From the NCBI GenBank assembly GCA_964543905.1, contig CAZIZO010000008.1, positions 116,671 to 180,670 of the forward strand: 64,000 bases of DNA, in the 5' to 3' direction. The notes beneath the pieces are model-generated. The model was not told the DNA's origin. It did no database searches and worked only from the letters and a program-made list of their open reading frames with translations. The position numbers were made by a program, and so were the translations under genes. Positions 56,015 through 64,000 of the stretch are shown here, in pieces (the first letter of the stretch is position 1; each line of letters opens with the position of its first letter). This DNA comes from GCA-016699835 sp964543905. GTDB taxonomy: Bacteria; Planctomycetota; Phycisphaerae; Phycisphaerales; UBA1924.

Positions 56015-58396
56015 GTGTTCAAGGGCTGGATGCCGAAGTACGAAGGGTACTTTGCCGTCAAGGTTTTCAAAGGGTCGTCTCCCGCGTACCAGGAGTCCTT
56101 TCGACGCGATCGCGACACGATGCGTCATCTCAAGCACGAGCACATCGCCGGGATCCGCGATGCGGGCACCCTGCGGATCGACAAGAACGAGTACCCGTAT
56201 GTGAGCACCGAATGGATCGAGGGCCGAACGATCGATGAGCACGCCCGTGCAAGCAAAGGTTCCCCGGGATGGATTCTGGATCTTGTGCGGCTCTTCGAGC
56301 AAGCGGCCTGGGCCCTGGACTACGCCCACAGGAGGGGCATCTGCCATGCCGACATCTCGTGTCGGAACATCATGGTCCAGATGGGCGGCACGGGGATTCC
56401 CGAGGTCCAAGTGATCGACTTCGGCATGGCCGTGGACGCGAAGGGAGGAGTTCCACTCGGGGGCACGCGTGCCTTCATGGCCCCGGAGATAAACGCCCAA
56501 CTTCAGGGGCACGCCACGCCTCCCAAGATGAATAATGGGAACGCCGACTGGTATCGTCGGGCCGACATTTTCTCACTTGGGGTGGTCATGCATTGCTGCA
56601 TCGACGGACGTCTGCCTTTCCAGAAGCAAGAGCACTTGGTGCAACCCGGATCGGACGGGCTGAAGGCACCCTCCCTCCGGGGAACTCCAGGCGTCTCCCC
56701 CTCGCTTGCGCAGGTCGTAGGTCATTGTCTCCAAGTCGACCCGAAGAGGCGTTATCCGGGCACGGTCAATCGCGGCGGGGAGGAGCGACGTCCAATGGAG
56801 CGAGTCGCACTTGACTTGCGAGCGATTATCAACGGTGATTTTCCGGAGGGATATCGACCATCCATATTCGAGGCCGTCTCGTACGCCCTCACACGCCAGC
56901 GTCGGGTGTTCTGGACCGTGCTCTTGATCGTCGCGCTCTTTGCGGCCGCCCTTGTGGCGGGAGTGAGCCTGAATCAGATGTCAATCGCCCGCGCCTCGCT
57001 CGCCCGAGAGGTGTTGCTGGAGTGGCGTGCGCAGATCGGTTCGTACGGCACCGCGAGCGAGGACCCGAAATGGACGGAGCGGGCCGATCGATTGCTCGAT
57101 CGACAGTTCGATGTGAAGAGCCTCTTCCCGTCTGGAGAAGATCGCGTTGAGTTTGCGTTGCTCCTCGGACGGTCGGCGTTGATGCGTGATCGATTGCCCG
57201 AGGCGGAACGGTATCTCACACTCGCGGTCGATGGGGCGATCGACACCTTTGGTGCCAACGATCCGACGACGTGGTCAGCCCGGTTCGACCTCGCCCAGTT
57301 GCGGCACCGGCAAGGTCGATCGAACGAGGCCCTCGAAGAGCACCGTCTCGTTCTCGCCCGGCGCAGAAAAGCCGTCGAGGGCTTGGCCACTGGCGAGCAG
57401 CCCGAAGCGTGGATCGACTTGGCGCGCTCACTTGGCGCGATGGGGACGATCTTGCTCGACCGGGGAGATTTCGCCGAAGCGGAGAAGTACCTTCGCGAAG
57501 CGCACCGACTGCTTCAGGATGTCAGTCCCGAGGATTTGAACAAGCAGAACGCACTCGCACCCACCGCAACCGCTGAGCGGGTCCTGGCATTGTCGAATCT
57601 GGTCTCAATCGTCCAGTCGCGCGGTTCTGAACGTGGCGAGGAGTTGGCGGATCTCTGGAATGATCTACTGGGCGTCGTGGAGGTTTGGGATGCTCGAACA
57701 CTGCGCCGGATGACCGTCGAGAACAATTATGGGCACTACCTCGCGACGATCGGTCGCGATGAGGAGGCTCTTTCGGTCCTGAAAGACGTATATGAGCGGC
57801 TTCAGACCCACGTGGGTGCCGATCACGAGCAAACCCTGCGCACCTTGGGCAATCTTGCCGTTGTCTCCGATCGCCTCGGGCGACCCGAAGCGGAGACTCT
57901 CTATCGAGAGGCACTTGCCCGAAAGGAGCGACGGTACTCCTCTGCTCATCCCGAACTCCTGGCGACCCTCCAGCCATTCGCCACGTGGTTGATCGATCAT
58001 GGGCAGGCGGGCTCGTGTGTGGAGATGATTTCATCCCGCTTACCCTCCCTTGACACGCCTCAAGCGTCACCTGCGGAAGTCGTGCTCCGCGGGACGCTTG
58101 GCGCCGCGCTCATCGCCGAGGGTCGCTCTGGCGAAGCGGTCGCCGTATTGCGGACGGCCGTGGAGCGCTGGCGAAGGATGGGCAACCCGCCACCCGCTCC
58201 GCACGGCGCATCGGTGTGGAGTCGGCTGGCGCATGCCTGCTTGGACGCGGGGGACGTGGCCGAAGCCGAGAAAGCGATCGGGCAAGCCGAACTGCTTGCT
58301 GGGCAGGCCTTCCCGGAGAACCACCCCGTGAGCGAGAGGATCCGCGAACTTCGCCGACGTATCGAGCAATTGAGGCAGTCCCAAGGCTCTAGGTGA
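56015..58396 (+). CDS. Membrane Ser/Thr protein kinase with TPR-like C-terminal region and no visible glycine-rich loop
   Basis: A 793-residue Hanks-type kinase from GTG 56015 (ATG 56030 also possible). The catalytic Lys is in FAVKVF (residue 16), the catalytic loop is HADISCRN (His-Ala-Asp rather than His-Arg-Asp, residues 111-113), then DFG (135-137) and APE (156-158). The N-lobe begins at VFKGWMPKYEG, so strand beta-1 and the GxGxxG loop are missing. A stop in frame at 55955 and the other frames upstream offer none. A membrane helix lies near 298-317 (FWTVLLIVALFAAALVAGV). About 470 residues of helical TPR-like repeats (DLAQLRHRQGRSNEALEEHRLV) follow outside. Confidence 0.85.
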   Translation: MFKGWMPKYEGYFAVKVFKGSSPAYQESFRRDRDTMRHLKHEHIAGIRDAGTLRIDKNEYPYVSTEWIEGRTIDEHARASKGSPGWILDLVRLFEQAAWALDYAHRRGICHADISCRNIMVQMGGTGIPEVQVIDFGMAVDAKGGVPLGGTRAFMAPEINAQLQGHATPPKMNNGNADWYRRADIFSLGVVMHCCIDGRLPFQKQEHLVQPGSDGLKAPSLRGTPGVSPSLAQVVGHCLQVDPKRRYPGTVNRGGEERRPMERVALDLRAIINGDFPEGYRPSIFEAVSYALTRQRRVFWTVLLIVALFAAALVAGVSLNQMSIARASLAREVLLEWRAQIGSYGTASEDPKWTERADRLLDRQFDVKSLFPSGEDRVEFALLLGRSALMRDRLPEAERYLTLAVDGAIDTFGANDPTTWSARFDLAQLRHRQGRSNEALEEHRLVLARRRKAVEGLATGEQPEAWIDLARSLGAMGTILLDRGDFAEAEKYLREAHRLLQDVSPEDLNKQNALAPTATAERVLALSNLVSIVQSRGSERGEELADLWNDLLGVVEVWDARTLRRMTVENNYGHYLATIGRDEEALSVLKDVYERLQTHVGADHEQTLRTLGNLAVVSDRLGRPEAETLYREALARKERRYSSAHPELLATLQPFATWLIDHGQAGSCVEMISSRLPSLDTPQASPAEVVLRGTLGAALIAEGRSGEAVAVLRTAVERWRRMGNPPPAPHGASVWSRLAHACLDAGDVAEAEKAIGQAELLAGQAFPENHPVSERIRELRRRIEQLRQSQGSR

Positions 58397-58580
58397 GCGT
58401 TTCCGCATGGTGTTCGACAAGGTCGCGTATGAGGGCGACCTGGCTCGTCGCGGTGTTGCTCACATCCGCGTCGCACCAAGTCGCGCAGCATTCCACGCGC
58501 CGATGGCGGCCGGGGCCGACTCATCTCCGCGAAGCGAAAACGGGTAGGCATCGCACTCCACTGACCAACCTTCTGCGTGA

Positions 58581-58767
58581 CTATCTTCCCCGGCTCGCCT
58601 GCATTCCCTTCGAGATCGCTCCCACGCGTGTTCCGACCTTGGAAAGGCTTTGAGTGACGGTGACGATGCCGTGGGCACTCCTTCGTCTGCTGCAGCGCGA
58701 CGCAAATCACCGACTCCGGCACCCGTGCCGCCCACCGCTCCAACTGTTCGTCCGTGAATGGCAACAT
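58581..58767 (-). pseudogene. Possible small gene with a single-base frameshift
   Basis: From ATG 58767 one frame reads MLPFTDEQLERWAARVPESV... to about VALQQTKE. The neighbouring frame then reads AHGIVTVTQSLSKVGTRVGA... and stops at TAG 58581. The span is 187 bases, one base off a multiple of three. The codons look protein-like in both halves but no family is recognised. The surrounding 58397-59000 shows no other gene. Confidence 0.25.
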
Positions 58768-58908
58768 CGCGACTCAACATACGCGCCCGCCGAAGAACGA
58801 TTTGGGTTAGGCTTACGGTACCTCCAACCGGACCGGATGATCGGGGCAGCGCATACCCATGCGACGACTCGGCCGGTCGTGACTCGAAAAGGGGGCGCCG
58901 GACTCCGT

Positions 58909-58937
58909 TTGCCGAGTCCGAGAATCCGGGGTATGCT
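58909..58937 (+). promoter_or_regulatory. Candidate promoter of the CHAT operon
   Basis: TTGCCG, 17 bases and TATGCT, giving a start near 58944 and a leader of about 57 bases before the first gene at 59001. Confidence 0.5.
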
Positions 58938-59000
58938 CCCGAGGCAGGCAGGACTCTGCACGTGCAACGTCGCTGCACCTGTCTTGAGATCGGAAACAGA

Positions 59001-59288
59001 ATGCTCGGTGCGGTGTGCATCTCGTTGGTCTGGGGGTGGATGATCGGCTGGATTTGGCGAATGCCGCACGGTTGGCGTGGCGTCGTGTGGGCCGTGGGGC
59101 TGACGGCAGTGGTCTGGGCTGGACTGGTGGCTCTCGTGGCCGCGATGCGGTGGGAAGAGGTGCACGTCCTGTGGTGGAATCCCATCGCGGGAAGTGTCGC
59201 GGGCTGGGTGTTCGCGAGCGCCCTGCTGGGCGTGGTGCGCGAGCGGCAGCGCACCCCTGGCATGAGCGAAGGAGGTTTCCATGCTTGA
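59001..59288 (+). CDS. Small membrane protein, first gene of the CHAT operon
   Basis: A 95-residue protein with three hydrophobic segments (MLGAVCISLVWGWMIGWIW, VWAVGLTAVVWAGLVALVAAM, NPIAGSVAGWVFASALLGVV) and a polar C-terminus. The first has a Trp-rich pattern. Its last codons overlap the next gene by eight bases (ATGCTTGA), so the two are coupled. No family recognised; it is likely an inner-membrane partner of the protein that follows. Confidence 0.65.
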   Translation: MLGAVCISLVWGWMIGWIWRMPHGWRGVVWAVGLTAVVWAGLVALVAAMRWEEVHVLWWNPIAGSVAGWVFASALLGVVRERQRTPGMSEGGFHA

Positions 59289-59718
59289 ACAGAGGATGCT
59301 GGCGGATGCGACGTTGACCAGCCACCCGATCCTGATCTGGGGTGCGGTTGGCTTTGGTATGCTGATCGGCTGGTACGTCTATTACATCAATCGGTATCGA
59401 AAGGGCGACGTGCAACTTTCGGATATCGTCACGGTGATCGGCGTGCTGGGCGGCGCGGGAATCACCGCGCTCTTCCCCGCGGGCAGCGAGTTGTTCGCCG
59501 GGTATGGCCTGGGACTCGCGATCGGGTTCTTCGGGTACTTTCTGGTGCTGGTCATCCTCGTCGGCATCTCCAAGAACTTCAACGCCGACTGGTTCTTGGA
59601 TGGCCGTCGCAAAAAGTTGTCCGCGGATGAGGAGATTCCGGGGGATGTGACGCCCACGGCCCGCGCGTTGGGGGGCGGAAGTGGCGGAGATCCGGGCGCG
59701 GGAGGGCTCAAGGGTTAG
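59281..59718 (+). CDS. Small membrane protein, second gene of the CHAT operon
   Basis: A 145-residue protein with three membrane helices: ILIWGAVGFGMLIGWYVYYI, IVTVIGVLGGAGITALFPAG, and LGLAIGFFGYFLVLVILVGI. Between them are INRYRKGDVQLSD and NADWFLDGRRKKLSADEE. The Gly-rich C-terminus is cytoplasmic or disordered. It overlaps the preceding gene and ends 23 bases before the CHAT gene, whose Shine-Dalgarno is strong. No family named with confidence; an anchor or pore-like subunit is one possibility (inference). Confidence 0.7.
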   Translation: MLEQRMLADATLTSHPILIWGAVGFGMLIGWYVYYINRYRKGDVQLSDIVTVIGVLGGAGITALFPAGSELFAGYGLGLAIGFFGYFLVLVILVGISKNFNADWFLDGRRKKLSADEEIPGDVTPTARALGGGSGGDPGAGGLKG

Positions 59719-59741
59719 GAACGAAATCCTGGAGGTGGCGC

Positions 59742-63316
<3,575 letters not shown>

Positions 63317-63327
63317 GCGATCCGGGA

Positions 63328-63361
63328 ACAAAAACAAAACGCCCCAAGCAAGGCTTGGGGC
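63328..63361 (-). terminator. Rho-independent terminator of ppdK
   Basis: On the minus strand GCCCCAAG / CTTGGGGC forms an 8-bp stem with loop CCTTG, followed by GTTTTGTTTTTG. It lies 68 bases past the ppdK stop, between ppdK and the convergent CHAT gene. Confidence 0.75.
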
Positions 63362-63428
63362 TTGACGAGGCCGAGAACGCGAGAGGATCGGCGGATGATC
63401 GAAGCCGCACCGATCGAGGCGGGTCGGA

Positions 63429-64000
63429 TTACGAGCGCTCGGAGAGCAACGCGGCCTGGGCGGCGGCAAGGCGAGCGATGGGCACACGGAAGGGCGAGCA
63501 CGAGACGTAGTCGAGGCCGGCCTTCTGGAAGAAGTGGATCGACTTCGGGTCGCCGCCGTGCTCGCCGCAGACGCCGACCTTGAGTTCGGGCTTGGTGGTG
63601 CGTCCCTTCTGCGTCCCCATCTGGACGAGTTGCCCGACGCCGCCCTGGTCGATGGACTGGAAAGGATCGGCGGGGAGGAGTTCCTTCGCGAGATAGTCCG
63701 GGAGGAAGGTGCCGATGTCGTCGCGGGAATACCCGAAGGTCATCTGGGTCAGGTCGTTGGTGCCGAAGGAGAAGAAGTCCGCGTGCTGGGCGATCTCGTC
63801 CGCGGTGACGGCGGCCCGGGGGATCTCGATCATCGTGCCGATCTTGATGTCCAGCCGCGGCTTGTAGTCCTCGCTCTCCTTGACCGCGGCGATCGTCTTC
63901 TCCACAAGGTCGCGAAGGTACGCGAGTTCCTTCTTGGTGCCGACGAGCGGGATCATGATCTCGGGGAGGGCCTTGATGTTGCTGCGGAGGCAGTCGATCG
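63429..64000 (-). CDS. ppdK: Pyruvate, phosphate dikinase, C-terminal part (runs off the window)
   Basis: The last 190 codons of PPDK, which interconverts pyruvate, ATP and Pi with PEP, AMP and PPi. The PEP/pyruvate-binding barrel is seen: LPEIMIPLVGT, IGTMIEIPRAAVTAD, DFFSFGTNDLTQMTFGYSRDD and GVCGEHGGDPKSI, with the catalytic Cys in VCGEH and VSCSPFRVPIARLAAAQAAL at the end. The frame stays open to base 64000, so the start is beyond the window. With pckA it places PEP metabolism at both flanks. Confidence 0.97.
   Translation of the reverse strand, partial: IDCLRSNIKALPEIMIPLVGTKKELAYLRDLVEKTIAAVKESEDYKPRLDIKIGTMIEIPRAAVTADEIAQHADFFSFGTNDLTQMTFGYSRDDIGTFLPDYLAKELLPADPFQSIDQGGVGQLVQMGTQKGRTTKPELKVGVCGEHGGDPKSIHFFQKAGLDYVSCSPFRVPIARLAAAQAALLSERS

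Noticed and set aside
55657..56238. Open frame upstream of the kinase as its missing N-lobe
   Set aside because: Different frame, no GxGxxG, and translation unlike a kinase.

Overview
The window is high-G+C bacterial DNA that looks like a planctomycete, probably of the Phycisphaerae (inference). Three secreted proteins, at 1-120, 4567-6774 and 21404-22924, end in the same dockerin/EF-hand-like tail (DGGVTIDDLLYFL type) closed by a C-terminal cysteine. There are also many ATPase and envelope genes of Gram-negative type, including LPS heptose genes, two ExbB/ExbD-type genes and a PlsC. Only one RNA gene is seen, a tRNA-Ala(GGC). There are no insertion sequences, CRISPR arrays or attachment sites that I can support. 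One 100-base assembly gap lies at 60984-61083.

Layout. 0-7 kb: the end of a tagged secreted protein, then polA coupled to a GlmU-like gene, and a large secreted zinc metalloprotease. 7-8.4 kb: rpsL-rpsG and tRNA-Ala. 8.5-12.6 kb: LPS heptose genes (GT9 glycosyltransferase, GmhB-like phosphatase) and a two-gene DUF4230/membrane operon. 12.6-16 kb: exbB-exbD-exbD-esterase, overlapping. 16-20 kb: serS, a nitroreductase, a frameshifted small gene, and an ECF sigma factor with an overlapping membrane protein. 20-25 kb: fatty-acid desaturase, vanadium-haloperoxidase-like secreted protein, pckA. 25-30.3 kb: two paralogous PilZ/receiver proteins and gyrB. 31-35.5 kb: L,D-transpeptidase, 5-formyl-THF cyclo-ligase, a YceI-like protein, small envelope proteins. 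35.6-45.4 kb: TPR/peptidase-MA protein, PlsC, RarA, the nfeD-nfeD-floA membrane-domain operon, PilT. 45.5-52.9 kb: lipoprotein, LuxR regulator, FAD-dependent amine-oxidase-like protein, RsmD, Rho.

The accessory part is 53.4-63.3 kb, between rho and ppdK. It starts beside a 40-base G homopolymer and a visibly lower-G+C gene for a Cys-rich secreted protein. It then holds a secreted helical protein, a membrane Ser/Thr kinase with TPR-like repeats but no visible glycine-rich loop, and a three-gene operon: two small membrane proteins followed by a CHAT (caspase-like) protein carrying a polyglutamine tract. The tract is coded by a pure CAA-CAG hexamer repeat and interrupted by the assembly gap. This operon is the best candidate for an undescribed system: a membrane-associated caspase-like protease with an effector-type organisation.

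Several core proteins are also unusual. Rho has a glycine-rich N-terminus in place of the cold-shock RNA-binding domain. One PilZ protein has a degenerate receiver and the other a His-less HPt domain. Ribosomal protein S12 has arginine at position 88. Several genes have a -10-like hexamer only 5-8 bases before the start codon, which suggests frequent leaderless transcription.
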